DNA of 64,000 nt from an uncultured Salinisphaerales bacterium (GCA_913055805.1 CAJXLF010000001.1:458761-522760), one strand, 5' to 3'. Counted from the first letter of the stretch, positions 18,265 to 27,095 are shown. The notes: generated by a model not told the origin, from the sequence alone. Translations and numbers: made by a program.

Positions 18265-18855
18265 TCAGCTGAACAGAGCCTTCACATCAACGTCGCGGGT
18301 TTCTTCCTCACTGAATTCCAGCAGATCGGCAGCCACGAACTTGAACATCCTGGCAATGATGACATCGGGAAACTGCTCGATGCGCACGTTGTTGAGATTC
18401 ACGCTCTCGTTGTAGAACTCGCGCCGGTCGGCAATGTTGTCCTCCAGGCCGCTGATGCGTGCCTGCAGATGCTGGAAGGTCTCATTGGCCTTCAGCTCCG
18501 GGTAAGCCTCGGCTACCGCAAACAGCTTGCCCAGCCCGAAACGCATGTCGGTTTCCGCCCGGCCCACACCCTTGACGTCACCGGCCTGCCGCGCCTGATT
18601 GGCAGCGGCGCGTGCTTCCATCACCTTCTGCAGGGTTTCCTGCTCAAAGCCCATGTACTGTTTGCAGGTTTCCACCAGCTTGGGCAACTCGTCATGGCGC
18701 TGGCGCAGAAGCACATCGATATTGCTCCAGGCCTTGCTCACGCCATGTTTCAGCGTCACCAGGTTGTTGTAGATCATGATGGCGTACAGCACCAGTAGTA
18801 CTGCGCCACCCAGCATGACGTAATTGAAAATGGTGCCGGTGTCGACGTCGTTCAT
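18265..18855 (-). CDS. LemA family protein
   Basis: A 196-residue LemA protein: one N-terminal membrane segment (about residues 8-27, with YNNLVTLKHGVSKAWSNIDV next) followed by a long helical periplasmic or cytosolic domain. Family-typical stretches are LLRQRHDELPKLVETCKQYM and DNIADRREFYNESVNLNNVR. The biochemical role of LemA is unknown; it is commonly paired with GIDE- or TPM-domain genes, as here with the downstream gene at 17334-18257. Confidence 0.93.
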   Translation of the reverse strand: MNDVDTGTIFNYVMLGGAVLLVLYAIMIYNNLVTLKHGVSKAWSNIDVLLRQRHDELPKLVETCKQYMGFEQETLQKVMEARAAANQARQAGDVKGVGRAETDMRFGLGKLFAVAEAYPELKANETFQHLQARISGLEDNIADRREFYNESVNLNNVRIEQFPDVIIARMFKFVAADLLEFSEEETRDVDVKALFS

Positions 18856-18929
18856 GCGAACCTCCCGTTGTTATCTGTCCTAGTTTTCTCGGAGTTGGCG
18901 GTCGACGCAAGCCGGCAAGCCTGTCTGTT

Positions 18930-19649
18930 CTAGAAAAGACTGTCTCTGAGCTCAACCGGGGGCAGGGGGCGGTGCGCCACTTCGTCGGCCTGTTCGTTGG
19001 TCAAACCCAGTATCTGCAGCACGGTGCTGGCCGTCCGTTCCGGGATGTTTTCCAGGTTCAGACCGAGTTGCTGGGCAACCTTTTTGGCCGTGGAATCCGC
19101 CGGTGCGAACTCCATCTGCGCGGTGAGCGCGCCTATGACAGTGCCGCCTACCGAGGTAAAGGCCATCAGTGGATCCTTGAGTTTGAAACGGCCGGAGGCG
19201 ATGCCCCGCTGGATATCCCGCAGCATGTACTGGCCCAGGCCGCTGAGGATGTCGGCTGAAAGCGCCGTCTGAATCAGAAAACGCCCCCACACCGGATTAT
19301 CGGCCGAGCGCTGCACGGCGTAGCGCACCGCTGTGCTCAGGATTTCCGCAGGATCTTCCAGATTGTTGGAGATGTGATCCATGGTTTCGCCGAAGCTGTT
19401 CAGCACTTCCCTCATCAGTTCGGCGTGGATCGCTTCCTTGGAGTCGAAGTGGTTGTAGAAGGAACCGAACCCTACGTCGGCCGCTTCGGTAATCTCGTTG
19501 ATGGCGACACCGTCCATGCCACGTGCGGCCATCAGTTCCAGGGCTGCCTTCATCAGGCGCTGGCGCGTTTCGCGTTTTCTGCGCGCGCCGCGTGGTTCCT
19601 TGGCAGGTGCTTCTGTAGTGGCGGCTGATCCCGTTTTGGTCTGACTCAT
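18930..19649 (-). CDS. TetR/AcrR-family repressor of the divergent catabolic operon
   Basis: A 239-residue TetR-type regulator. After a basic tail, residues about 25-72 form the helix-turn-helix (RQRLMKAALELMAARGMDGV, then INEITEAADVGFGSFYNHF). The C-terminal part is a ligand-binding helical domain. The ATG at 19649 is preceded by GGGAAACAAA, a workable ribosome binding site; the open frame extends farther upstream but through the operator. The gene is divergent from the FAD-hydroxylase operon. An 18-bp motif at 19723-19740 overlaps its own -35 element and that of the operon, so autoregulation and repression of the operon are likely. The inducer is unknown. Confidence 0.88.
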   Translation of the reverse strand: MSQTKTGSAATTEAPAKEPRGARRKRETRQRLMKAALELMAARGMDGVAINEITEAADVGFGSFYNHFDSKEAIHAELMREVLNSFGETMDHISNNLEDPAEILSTAVRYAVQRSADNPVWGRFLIQTALSADILSGLGQYMLRDIQRGIASGRFKLKDPLMAFTSVGGTVIGALTAQMEFAPADSTAKKVAQQLGLNLENIPERTASTVLQILGLTNEQADEVAHRPLPPVELRDSLF

Positions 19650-19700
19650 TTTGTTTCCCTGCGGGGCAGCCCGTCGAAGAACTGCCTGAATGATGTGACA

Positions 19701-19729
19701 AGTATAGATCATATTCTCAAACTTGACAA
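19701..19729 (-). promoter_or_regulatory. Candidate sigma-70 promoter of the tetR gene
   Basis: On the minus strand TTGTCA (19724-19729) and TATACT (19701-19706) are separated by exactly 17 nt. This would start transcription about 45 nt before the tetR ATG. The -35 element lies inside operator A, fitting autorepression. Confidence 0.7.
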
Positions 19730-19740
19730 AATTATCAGTT
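19723..19740. promoter_or_regulatory. Operator A, TetR-type site between divergent genes
   Basis: The plus strand reads TTGACAAAATTATCAGTT, whose complement AACTGATAATTTTGTCAA fits the consensus AACTGATRAWWWTRTCAA shared with two sites at 38202-38254. Its TTGACA can serve as the -35 element of the plus-strand operon (a weak -10 may lie 17 nt on, near 19746). It overlaps the -35 of the tetR promoter on the other strand. Confidence 0.7.
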
Positions 19741-19794
19741 ATGAGTAATTCTATTAAAAAGCGCGATGGCGTAGAGCCCGTGGAGGAGAGATTC

Positions 19795-21492
19795 GTGACT
19801 GATATCAACACAGCAGCGATGAATGAAGACCGGATCAGCGAGGTTGCCGGATTGCCCGCAGGCACCGATGTACTGATTGTCGGTTTCGGGCCGGTTGGCG
19901 CCACCCTGGCCAACTTCCTCGGCCGCTATGGCATCAACACCGTGGTGATCGACAGTGCGCCGGACATGCTCAACATGCCGCGCGCCATCGGCATGGATCA
20001 CGAAGGCTTGCGCATTCTGCAGCAGGCCGGGCTGGAGGAGGGCGACTTCGAAGTGCTCGGCATCAACAAGATGCACATGATCAGCCCCTATCTGGGTAAA
20101 TACATCACCTTTAATGCTGCCGGCGCCATTGATGGCCATGCGCGTCAGGTCATGTACTACCAGCCGGACCTTGAAAAGGCGTTGCGCCACCGTCTGCAGG
20201 CGCATACATCCGTCAAGACCTTTGCCAGCACCGAACTGCTTACCCTGGAAGATCAGGGCGATAAGGTAGTGGCCGGCATACGGCAGGCCGATGGTCGGGA
20301 AGTTTCCCTGACGGCGAAGTACGTGATCGGCGCAGATGGCGCCAACTCCGCCGTGCGCCGCTTCATCGGCCAGGACTTCAAGGGCCAGTCCTATGCCGAG
20401 GACTGGCTGATCGTCGACGTGAAGAACTCGCCCTGGAAACTGCGTGATGTGGATTTCTATTGCGGTCCCGGCAAACCCGGCCCGCATATTCCCACCGTGG
20501 GCAACCGCCAACGCTGGGAATTCATGCTTGGCAAAAACGATGACGCCGAATCCATTCTGAAGGAAGAAAAGATTCATGAGCTGCTTGCCCCCTGGGCCAG
20601 GCCCGAAGAAATCGAGATCGAGCGCAAGGCGGTGTACCGTTTTCATGCCCGCAGTTGCGACAACTACTCGGTGGGCCGGGTGTTCCTGGCAGGCGATGCC
20701 GCCCACATCACGCCGCCCTTTATCGGGCAGGGGCTGGTCTCGGGCATGCGTGACGCCGTGAATCTGTGCTGGAAACTGGCCTGGGTGCTCAAGGGGCATG
20801 CCGACCCCGGCATCCTGCCCAGCTACGACATCGAGCGCCGTCCGCATGCCAAACACATGATCAACCTGGCCCGCTTTCTGGGTTACTGGATCATGCCGCA
20901 AAGCCCGCTGCGTGCATTCCTCATTCACGGCACGGTGCGTCTGTTGCGCTTCATTCCGCCGGTCCGCCAATACCTGGATGAAGCCAAGATCAAGCCCTTC
21001 CATGTATTCAAGAAGGGCCTGTTCCGGTCAGACACCCGCACCCGCAATCTACGCAACAAGAAGTTCTACCCGGGCTCGCTTTTTCCCCAGAGCTGGGTGC
21101 GCACGGCCGGCAAGGACATCCTGCTCAGTGATGATGTGCTGGGCGACCACTTCAGCATTGTCGGTTTCGGCGTCGATCCCCGGACCTGCCTGGACGAACG
21201 GACCATCAGCGAGTGGCGGGCCATTGGCGGCAACTTCGTGCAGATAGCCCGCCGCAGCCAGTACCTGGACCGGGCGGATGATGCCATCGAAGACCTCACC
21301 GGCGAGCTGGTGCCCGGTGCGGCGCCTGATGGTTGGGTGGCGGTGGTGCGGCCCGACAAGACCGTGCTGCACGAAGGCCCGCTCAAGGACGTGAAACGCC
21401 TCATCCGCGAGAGCCGCGAAGTACTGGGCCTGTCCTCCCCGCATGAAGTTTCGATACCACTGACGGCGGCAAACGCCGGGAGTCATTCATGA
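19795..21492 (+). CDS. FAD-dependent aromatic hydroxylase (MhpA-like)
   Basis: A 565-residue flavoprotein monooxygenase resembling 3-(3-hydroxyphenyl)propionate hydroxylase. The FAD-binding GFGPVGATLANFLGRYG is near residue 30, GADGANSAVR near 182 and the second FAD motif FLAGDAAHITPPFIGQGL near 300. Such enzymes add an ortho hydroxyl to a phenolic ring with NAD(P)H and O2. The GTG at 19795 is preferred: it has GGAGGAG just upstream and lies downstream of the predicted promoter, while the ATG at 19741 abuts the operator. The stop overlaps the next start by 4 nt. Together with the downstream dioxygenase it suggests hydroxylation followed by ring cleavage. Confidence 0.85.
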   Translation: MTDINTAAMNEDRISEVAGLPAGTDVLIVGFGPVGATLANFLGRYGINTVVIDSAPDMLNMPRAIGMDHEGLRILQQAGLEEGDFEVLGINKMHMISPYLGKYITFNAAGAIDGHARQVMYYQPDLEKALRHRLQAHTSVKTFASTELLTLEDQGDKVVAGIRQADGREVSLTAKYVIGADGANSAVRRFIGQDFKGQSYAEDWLIVDVKNSPWKLRDVDFYCGPGKPGPHIPTVGNRQRWEFMLGKNDDAESILKEEKIHELLAPWARPEEIEIERKAVYRFHARSCDNYSVGRVFLAGDAAHITPPFIGQGLVSGMRDAVNLCWKLAWVLKGHADPGILPSYDIERRPHAKHMINLARFLGYWIMPQSPLRAFLIHGTVRLLRFIPPVRQYLDEAKIKPFHVFKKGLFRSDTRTRNLRNKKFYPGSLFPQSWVRTAGKDILLSDDVLGDHFSIVGFGVDPRTCLDERTISEWRAIGGNFVQIARRSQYLDRADDAIEDLTGELVPGAAPDGWVAVVRPDKTVLHEGPLKDVKRLIRESREVLGLSSPHEVSIPLTAANAGSHS

Positions 21493-22562
21493 TTCAGCAA
21501 TGCACGCCACAGCCGGCGCGCCACCCCAATCCTACGGTGAAGGCGCAGCGCCTGGCGCATATTATTTTCGAGCGTCCGGACCTGGAGAAGGCGGAGAAAT
21601 TCCTGCATCACTTCGGGCTGCATACGGCCGATCGCACTGACGACACACTCTATCTGCGTGGCGCTGCGGAAGCGCCGTATTGCTACGTGGTGCGTAAAGG
21701 CAGCAAGGCCCGTTTTGCCGGTTTCGGCCTGGAAGTGGCAAGCCGCGAAGACCTCGACAAGCTGGTGAAACTGCCCGGCGCCAGCGTTGTGGAGCCACTC
21801 AACACACCGGGTGGTGGCGAGGTTGTACGCCTCACCGATCCGGCCGGTTTCAGGGTCGAGGTGGTTCATGGCCAGACACCGTATCCGGCCAAGCCGGTGC
21901 GTGAGCCGCTGTCACTCAACAGCCAGCAGGCCACCGTGCGTGTGAATGCCACCCAGCGCGCACCGGCCTGCCCACCAGAGATTCTCAAGCTGGGCCACAT
22001 CGTGCTGGAAGTTACCGACTACCAGGCCGTCTGCGCCTGGTACACGAAGCACTTCGGGCTGATCCCCAGCGATGTGCAGCTGCTGCCGGACAACGTGCCG
22101 TTCATCACCTTCTTCCGCCTCGACCTGGGCGACACGCCGGCCGATCACCACACGCTCACCTTCGGCCAGGGCCTGTGGAACCAGTTCAATCACTCGGCCT
22201 ACGAGGTGGTCGACCAGGACGCCGTGGCAATGGGCCAGCGTGTGCTACGCGACAAGGGTTACAACCACGCCTGGGGCATTGGCCGGCACTTGCTCGGCAG
22301 CCAGATTTTCGACTACTGGCGCGACCCCTGGGGCTTCAAGCATGAGCATTACTGCGACGGTGACGTGTTCACCGCCGACAACCCCACCGGCGTCAGCTAC
22401 GCCAGCAAGGCCAGCATCTTCCAGTGGGGGCCACCGGTTCCGGATAACTTCCTCAAACCGAAGTTCAGCCTGTCTGCCATTATCGAGTTACTGAAAAACC
22501 TGCGCCGCAGCCCCGACCTGTCCGTGGGTAAGCTCGTACTGATGGCAAGGACACTTTTATGA
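21489..22562 (+). CDS. Extradiol-type ring-cleavage dioxygenase (VOC family)
   Basis: A 357-residue two-domain vicinal oxygen chelate protein. The C-terminal domain keeps the three metal ligands of type I extradiol dioxygenases: His in KLGHIVLEV (about residue 163), the second His in PADHHTLTFG (about 221) and Glu in DPWGFKHEHYCDG (about 285). The N-terminal domain is degenerate, as usual. These enzymes open a catechol ring next to the hydroxyls using Fe(II) and O2. ATGA overlaps on both sides couple it to the hydroxylase and the hydrolase. The substrate is not predictable; 2,3-dihydroxybiphenyl-type compounds are the closest analogy. Confidence 0.83.
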   Translation: MIQQCTPQPARHPNPTVKAQRLAHIIFERPDLEKAEKFLHHFGLHTADRTDDTLYLRGAAEAPYCYVVRKGSKARFAGFGLEVASREDLDKLVKLPGASVVEPLNTPGGGEVVRLTDPAGFRVEVVHGQTPYPAKPVREPLSLNSQQATVRVNATQRAPACPPEILKLGHIVLEVTDYQAVCAWYTKHFGLIPSDVQLLPDNVPFITFFRLDLGDTPADHHTLTFGQGLWNQFNHSAYEVVDQDAVAMGQRVLRDKGYNHAWGIGRHLLGSQIFDYWRDPWGFKHEHYCDGDVFTADNPTGVSYASKASIFQWGPPVPDNFLKPKFSLSAIIELLKNLRRSPDLSVGKLVLMARTLL

Positions 22563-23701
22563 CTGATCGTTCGGATGTCGACCAGCGCCGCCGGCGTTTG
22601 CTGCAAGGCAGTGCCGCCGTGGCCGCAGGCTCCGTGCTGCCCAGGGCGGTACTGGCTGCCGGCATGACCGAAGAAACCAACACAGCGGGTGCGGCCAGTG
22701 AAAGCGGCGCCCGGACACAGCATTCAACCGCTTTAAAGAGGGCAAAGTCCATGAGTATCAACACAGCACGTTTTGAGCATAACGGTGAAATAAAGTGGGG
22801 CGTCGTGCGCGGCGATCAGATCACGCCGGTACCGGGTCAGTTCGCAACCACCGCTGACTTCGTTTCGTCGGTGAGCGTGGCCGAGCTGCGCCAGCTGAGT
22901 GGCGAAACCATCGCCATCGATCAGGTAAAGATCCTGTCGCCGGTCACACAGAACCAGCGCTTCGTGTGCCAGGGCGCCAACTACCGCAAGCACATGATTG
23001 AGTCCGGCATGAATCCGGACGACAAGAAGTTCAACATGATCTTCACCAAGGCCACCAGCTGCATGTCGCCAGCCGACACCGACATCATCCGTCCGCCCGT
23101 ATGCAACTTTCTCGACTACGAAGTGGAGCTGGGTGTGGTGCTGAAGAAGGCCATTACCGGGCAGGTCAGCATCAACGACAGCAACCTGCATGAATACGTG
23201 GCCGGCATCACCATCGTCAACGATGTGAGCGCCCGCGACGTACAGGTGCCGCAGATGCAGTTCTACAAAGGCAAGAGCTTCCGTACCTTCGGTCCCATCG
23301 GGCCGTTCATCTGTCTGCTCGACAAGGAAGACATGCATTACATCGACGAAATGCAGCTCACCCTCAAGGTGAACAACGAAGTGCGTCAGGACGAAAACAC
23401 CTCCGACCTGGTGTTCCGTCCGGGCGAAACGCTCACGGAACTGTCCGGCGTGCATGACTTCGCACCCGGCGACCTGCTGGCCACCGGCACGCCGGCCGGT
23501 TGTGCGCTGTCGGCCCCCTCGCCAATGAAGCAGAAACTGGGCGCCCTGCTACCGGAAGCGACCAAGTGGAAGATCTTCCTCAAGATCCAGGCCAAGCGTC
23601 CGCAGTACCTGCAGCCGGGTGACAGGATCGAAACCGCCATCCGCTCGCTGGACGGCGCCATCAATCTAGGCGTGCAGCGCAATACCGTGGTGCAGGGATA
23701 G
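22559..23701 (+). CDS. Fumarylacetoacetate-hydrolase-family protein with a Tat-like leader
   Basis: A 380-residue FAH-fold protein that would hydrolyse or hydrate a ring-cleavage product. The catalytic core has the metal-binding acidic residues in NFLDYEVELGVVLKK and IVNDVSARDVQ, and the end of the fold in LLATGTPAGC. Unusually the first 36 residues contain a twin-Arg stretch and a hydrophobic Ala/Val run (QRRRRLLQGSAAVAAGSVLP), like a Tat export signal. A second start at 22751 (MSINTARFEHNGE) has a GAGGG site 8 nt upstream and would give a normal cytosolic form of 316 residues. The 4-nt overlap with the dioxygenase favours use of the first start. Both products are possible. Confidence 0.85.
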   Translation: MTDRSDVDQRRRRLLQGSAAVAAGSVLPRAVLAAGMTEETNTAGAASESGARTQHSTALKRAKSMSINTARFEHNGEIKWGVVRGDQITPVPGQFATTADFVSSVSVAELRQLSGETIAIDQVKILSPVTQNQRFVCQGANYRKHMIESGMNPDDKKFNMIFTKATSCMSPADTDIIRPPVCNFLDYEVELGVVLKKAITGQVSINDSNLHEYVAGITIVNDVSARDVQVPQMQFYKGKSFRTFGPIGPFICLLDKEDMHYIDEMQLTLKVNNEVRQDENTSDLVFRPGETLTELSGVHDFAPGDLLATGTPAGCALSAPSPMKQKLGALLPEATKWKIFLKIQAKRPQYLQPGDRIETAIRSLDGAINLGVQRNTVVQG

Positions 23702-23703
23702 CC

Positions 23704-24555
23704 ATGACCCAGAAAGTGGGACAAGTTCTCGACTTCCAGCCCCCCTCGAAGACGGCCATGCGGGCCATGTTCGCCCCGCTGCGAACATGGTTCTCGCCGG
23801 TCTTCATGGGCCTGGAAGAACTCGACCTGCAAAAGCCGGCGCTGTTCGTGGGCAACCACACCATCTACGGCATGACCGACGCCACGCTGATGATCGAGCA
23901 CCTGTATACGCAGCACGACCTCATGCTGCGTTCGCTGGGCGACCGTTTTCATTTCAACATCCCCGGCTGGGGAAAGTTGCTGGTGAAGAACGGCATGGTG
24001 CTCGGCTCGCCGGAGAACTGTTCCACCCTGATGCAGGCCGGCAGATCCATCCTGGTGTTCCCCGGCGGCGGCCGCGAAGTGATGCGCCGCAAGGGCGAGG
24101 CCTACACGCTCATCTGGAAAAAACGCACCGGCTTTGCCCGCCTCGCCATCGAGCATGGCTACGACATCATTCCCTTCGCCTCGGTGGGGCCAGACGACGC
24201 CCTGAAAATCCTGCTGGACGGCAACGACGTGATGGCCACCCGCCTGTGGCAGTGGCTGGCCGACAACACCCCGGTCAACAACCTCACCCGCAAGGGCGAC
24301 ATGCTGCCGCCACTGGTGCGCGGCATCGGCCCGAGCATGCTGCCGCGCCCGCAGCGTTACTACCTGGGTTTTGGCGAGCGCATTCCCACCGCCCAGGTGC
24401 AGGGCCGGCAGGACGATGCCGACGTCGCCTGGGCCATCCGCGAGCAGGTGGCCGCCGCCATTGAAGATCAGATCGAACAGCTCAAGGCCTACCGCCTTGA
24501 AGACCGTGAACAGAACTGGAGCCGCCTGCGCCGCTGGCTGGCGCCAATTCATTAA
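23704..24555 (+). CDS. Lysophospholipid/diacylglycerol acyltransferase-like protein
   Basis: A 283-residue PlsC-superfamily acyltransferase. The probable catalytic His and Asp are in VGNHTIYGMTDATLM (about residues 54-68), with a spacing wider than the usual HX4D. LVFPGGGREVMRRKGE near 118 corresponds to the phosphate-binding block in a form typical of the DGAT2/hemolysin-like branch. It starts 2 nt after the hydrolase stop and so belongs to the ring-cleavage operon. Its role there is unclear; it might modify membrane lipids or acylate a pathway product. Confidence 0.75.
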   Translation: MTQKVGQVLDFQPPSKTAMRAMFAPLRTWFSPVFMGLEELDLQKPALFVGNHTIYGMTDATLMIEHLYTQHDLMLRSLGDRFHFNIPGWGKLLVKNGMVLGSPENCSTLMQAGRSILVFPGGGREVMRRKGEAYTLIWKKRTGFARLAIEHGYDIIPFASVGPDDALKILLDGNDVMATRLWQWLADNTPVNNLTRKGDMLPPLVRGIGPSMLPRPQRYYLGFGERIPTAQVQGRQDDADVAWAIREQVAAAIEDQIEQLKAYRLEDREQNWSRLRRWLAPIH

Positions 24556-24562
24556 ACACTCA

Positions 24563-24745
24563 TCTCCCTCGGTGGGAGAGGCCAGAGTCAGCAATTCCCT
24601 CTCCTTTAGGTGGAGAGGCTGTCTCTTTTATCCCCTCTCCCCTGGCGGGAGAGGGCTAGGCCCCAACAAGTTCCCTCACCCTGGCGGGAGAGTGTTAGGC
24701 CCCAACAAATTCCCTCTCCCCTGGCGGGAGAGGGTTAGGGAGAGG
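24563..24745. repeat. Tandem array of CCCTCTCCC-GGGAGAGGG hairpin repeats
   Basis: Five related hairpins follow one another (around 24563-24581, 24596-24618, 24632-24655, 24672-24693 and 24711-24737), each with arms like CCCTCTCCC and GGGAGAGGG around a short CTGGC-type loop. The last three are separated by the same linker (GCCCCAACAA). The array fills the gap between the acyltransferase and MDR genes and may weaken readthrough. The same family recurs at 45038-45075. Confidence 0.85.
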
Positions 24746-24774
24746 GGGAATAAACAGATGAACAGGACCAAATC

Positions 24775-25911
24775 ATGACCACTACAAGCAACCACTTCGT
24801 ACGTTTCGTAAAGCGCCCCGAAGGCGCCCCCACACCGGACGTCTTCGAACTCGGCGAAGCCCCTGTGCCCGAACTCAAAGACGGCCAGTTCCTGATCAAG
24901 GTCTGCTACCTCTCCATGGACCCGGCCCTGGTCGGTCGCATGCGTGCCGAAAGCAACTACGCCGACTTCGTGGAAGTGGGCGAGATCATGCACGGCTACG
25001 GCATCGGACAGGTGATTCGATCCCGCCATCCAAAAGTAAAAGTCGGCGAGGTGCGGCTGGGGCAGTTCAACATGCAGGAATACTGTGTGTGCAGCGATGC
25101 CGAGGATTCCACTCAGATCAACAGCGGCCTGGCCGAGCCCAGTTGGTACCTGAGCGTCACCGGCATCACCGGCATGACGGCCTACTTCGCCCTCAATGAC
25201 ATATGCAAACCGAAGGCCGGCGAAACCATGGTGGTATCCGCCGGCGGCAGTTCGGTCGGCGTGATTGCGGCGCAGATGGTGAAGCAAATCGGTTGCCGTA
25301 CCGTGGCTATCGTCAGCACCGACGAAAAGGCCGCGCAGATCAAAGCAGAATGGGGCTACGATGCGGCCGTCAGCTATCGGGGCAAGAGCGTCGACCAGCT
25401 ACAGGCTGATCTGGAAAAGGCCTGTCCAAACGGTATCGATATCTACTTCGACAACACCTCGGGCGATATCTCCGAGGCGCTGCTCGACCTCTACAACGAC
25501 TATGCCCGCATCGCCGTTATCGGTCGCCTGGGCATTGCCCATCTGAACGACACCCGGCAGGACATCGGCCGCCGCGACAACAATGTCACGCTGGCCAAGC
25601 GCCTCACCAAGAAGGGCATGGTGCTGTTCGACTACAAGCCGCGTTCCATGGAAGCCATCGTGCAACTGGCCCGCATGATCCAGCGCGGCGAGCTGAAGTT
25701 CAGCGAGGATATCGTCGAAGGCATCGAAAATATGCCCGCCGCCTTCTTCCGCATGCTTGAGGGCAAGAACCAGGGCAAGCAACTGGTGAAGCTGGCCGAC
25801 GTGGATGCCGGCATTGATCCGGCCCCGGTCGTCATCGGCAAACTGCTGCGCTCCAGCGACATGCTCACCGGCCTGGTAGCCAAGCTCGGTTCACGTAAAA
25901 AGGCAGCTTAA
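24775..25911 (+). CDS. Zinc-free MDR NADP-dependent oxidoreductase
   Basis: A 378-residue medium-chain reductase of the leukotriene-B4-dehydrogenase/CurA group, which reduces the double bond of alpha,beta-unsaturated ketones. Family features are CYLSMDPALVGRMR near residue 43 (YxSxDP type), the Rossmann motif VVSAGGSSVGVIAAQMVKQI near 153, and IDIYFDNTSGDISEALLDLY near 222. No zinc-binding Cys cluster is present. It may reduce an unsaturated intermediate of the preceding ring-cleavage pathway; this is inferred from position only. Confidence 0.87.
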   Translation: MTTTSNHFVRFVKRPEGAPTPDVFELGEAPVPELKDGQFLIKVCYLSMDPALVGRMRAESNYADFVEVGEIMHGYGIGQVIRSRHPKVKVGEVRLGQFNMQEYCVCSDAEDSTQINSGLAEPSWYLSVTGITGMTAYFALNDICKPKAGETMVVSAGGSSVGVIAAQMVKQIGCRTVAIVSTDEKAAQIKAEWGYDAAVSYRGKSVDQLQADLEKACPNGIDIYFDNTSGDISEALLDLYNDYARIAVIGRLGIAHLNDTRQDIGRRDNNVTLAKRLTKKGMVLFDYKPRSMEAIVQLARMIQRGELKFSEDIVEGIENMPAAFFRMLEGKNQGKQLVKLADVDAGIDPAPVVIGKLLRSSDMLTGLVAKLGSRKKAA

Positions 25912-25990
25912 ACGTCATCTCGACCGAGTGAAACGAGTGGAGAGATCTCATCCAGTTGAGATTCCTCGGCTGCGCTCGGAATGACAGGGA
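25912..25990. repeat. Dispersed intergenic repeat (CATCTCGACCGA...GGAATGAC type)
   Basis: The gap between the MDR and GST genes is filled by an imperfect inverted repeat: CATCTCGACCGAGTG and GTGGAGAGATCTCA on the left, TGAGATTCCTCGGC and GCTCGGAATGAC on the right. This composition is familiar as a widespread bacterial intergenic repeat family. No promoter is evident. Confidence 0.75.
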
Positions 25991-25997
25991 ACCAACC

Positions 25998-27095
25998 ATG
26001 ACCAAACCCTACACCCTCTACGGCACCGACCACTCCTACTACACGGGCAAGGTGCGGCCCTACCTGCGCTACAAGGGCATTCCCTACCGGGAAAAGCTGG
26101 CCACGCTGTGGCAGTTCAAGCGCTTCATCATCCCGCGCACCGGCCAGCGCTTCATCCCGGTGCTGCACACCCCGGATGACGAAGTGGTGCAGGACACCAC
26201 CGACATCATCGACTTCCTCGAAGGCCGCTTCCCGGAGCGCGGCATCTATCCAGCGTCACCAAAACAGAAACTGGTGGCCCTGCTGTTCGAAGTCTACGGC
26301 GATGAATGGTTTCCCCTGCCGGCCATGCACTACCGCTGGAGCTACTTCAACGAGCAGAGAACCTACATCATGGATTCATTCGGCGTGGTGGCCGGGCGAT
26401 TCGTGCCCAGGCTGGCCCGGCGGCAGGTCGGCCGCCTCATCTGGGGGCCGTTCAAGGGTGCCCTCGGGCCGCTCGGCATTAGCGACAAAACCGGCCCGGC
26501 CATCGAGGCCTGGTTTGAGCAGTTTCTCAACCACTTCGAAACCCACCTGGCAAAGCACGACTACCTGCTCGGCAGCCGCCCCAGCATCGGCGACTTCGCC
26601 CTGGCCGGGCCCCTATATGCCCACATCTGGCTGGACCCGGTGCCCCGGCAACTGCTGAAAGACAAACTCAACGTCACGAGCTGGATTCAACGCATCAACG
26701 CCGAGAGCCAGCCCGAAGGTGAGTTCCTGCCCGGCGACAAAGTGCCGGTAACCCTCATGCCCATGCTCAAACACCTGTTTGCCGAGCAATGGCCGCTGTT
26801 GCTGGATACTTCGACAAAGCTGGCCGCCTGGCTGGAAGCGAATCCAAACAAACAAAGAATCTCCCGCGCCATCGGCGAGCATCAGCTACACATCAACGGC
26901 GCTACCGAAAAACGCCTCATCTTCCCCTATGCCCAGTGGATGATGCAGCGGCCCATGGACCACTACCGGTCATTGAAGGGCGAGGACAAAGCCGCGGCCG
27001 ATGAACTACTGACACACTGCGACGGCTACCAGGCCATGCAATTCAACATCCCCCGCAGAGTGAGCCGCAATTACAACAAACTCGTCGCCGCATGA
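25998..27095 (+). CDS. Glutathione S-transferase family protein, long form
   Basis: A 365-residue protein with an N-terminal thioredoxin-like GST domain (YTLYGTDHSYYTGKVRPYLR to FLEGRFPERG, about residues 4-78) and a C-terminal helical GST domain (YLLGSRPSIGDFALAGPLYA near 190). It is much longer than the usual 200-230 residues, with an extra C-terminal segment of about 120 residues that has no recognised domain. The ATG at 25998 follows the repeat; the frame open upstream is repeat sequence. It is probably part of the detoxification gene set of this region. Confidence 0.82.
   Translation: MTKPYTLYGTDHSYYTGKVRPYLRYKGIPYREKLATLWQFKRFIIPRTGQRFIPVLHTPDDEVVQDTTDIIDFLEGRFPERGIYPASPKQKLVALLFEVYGDEWFPLPAMHYRWSYFNEQRTYIMDSFGVVAGRFVPRLARRQVGRLIWGPFKGALGPLGISDKTGPAIEAWFEQFLNHFETHLAKHDYLLGSRPSIGDFALAGPLYAHIWLDPVPRQLLKDKLNVTSWIQRINAESQPEGEFLPGDKVPVTLMPMLKHLFAEQWPLLLDTSTKLAAWLEANPNKQRISRAIGEHQLHINGATEKRLIFPYAQWMMQRPMDHYRSLKGEDKAAADELLTHCDGYQAMQFNIPRRVSRNYNKLVAA

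Noticed and set aside
19735-21003. 422-codon minus-strand frame opposite the FAD hydroxylase
   Set aside because: The plus-strand protein has intact FAD motifs; the antisense frame is a by-product of GC-rich codon use.
23386-24594. 402-codon minus-strand frame opposite the FAH hydrolase and acyltransferase
   Set aside because: Antisense shadow of two motif-supported genes.
24563-24745. Possible CRISPR array
   Set aside because: The units are palindromic hairpins with unequal spacing, three linkers are identical rather than unique, and there are no cas genes.
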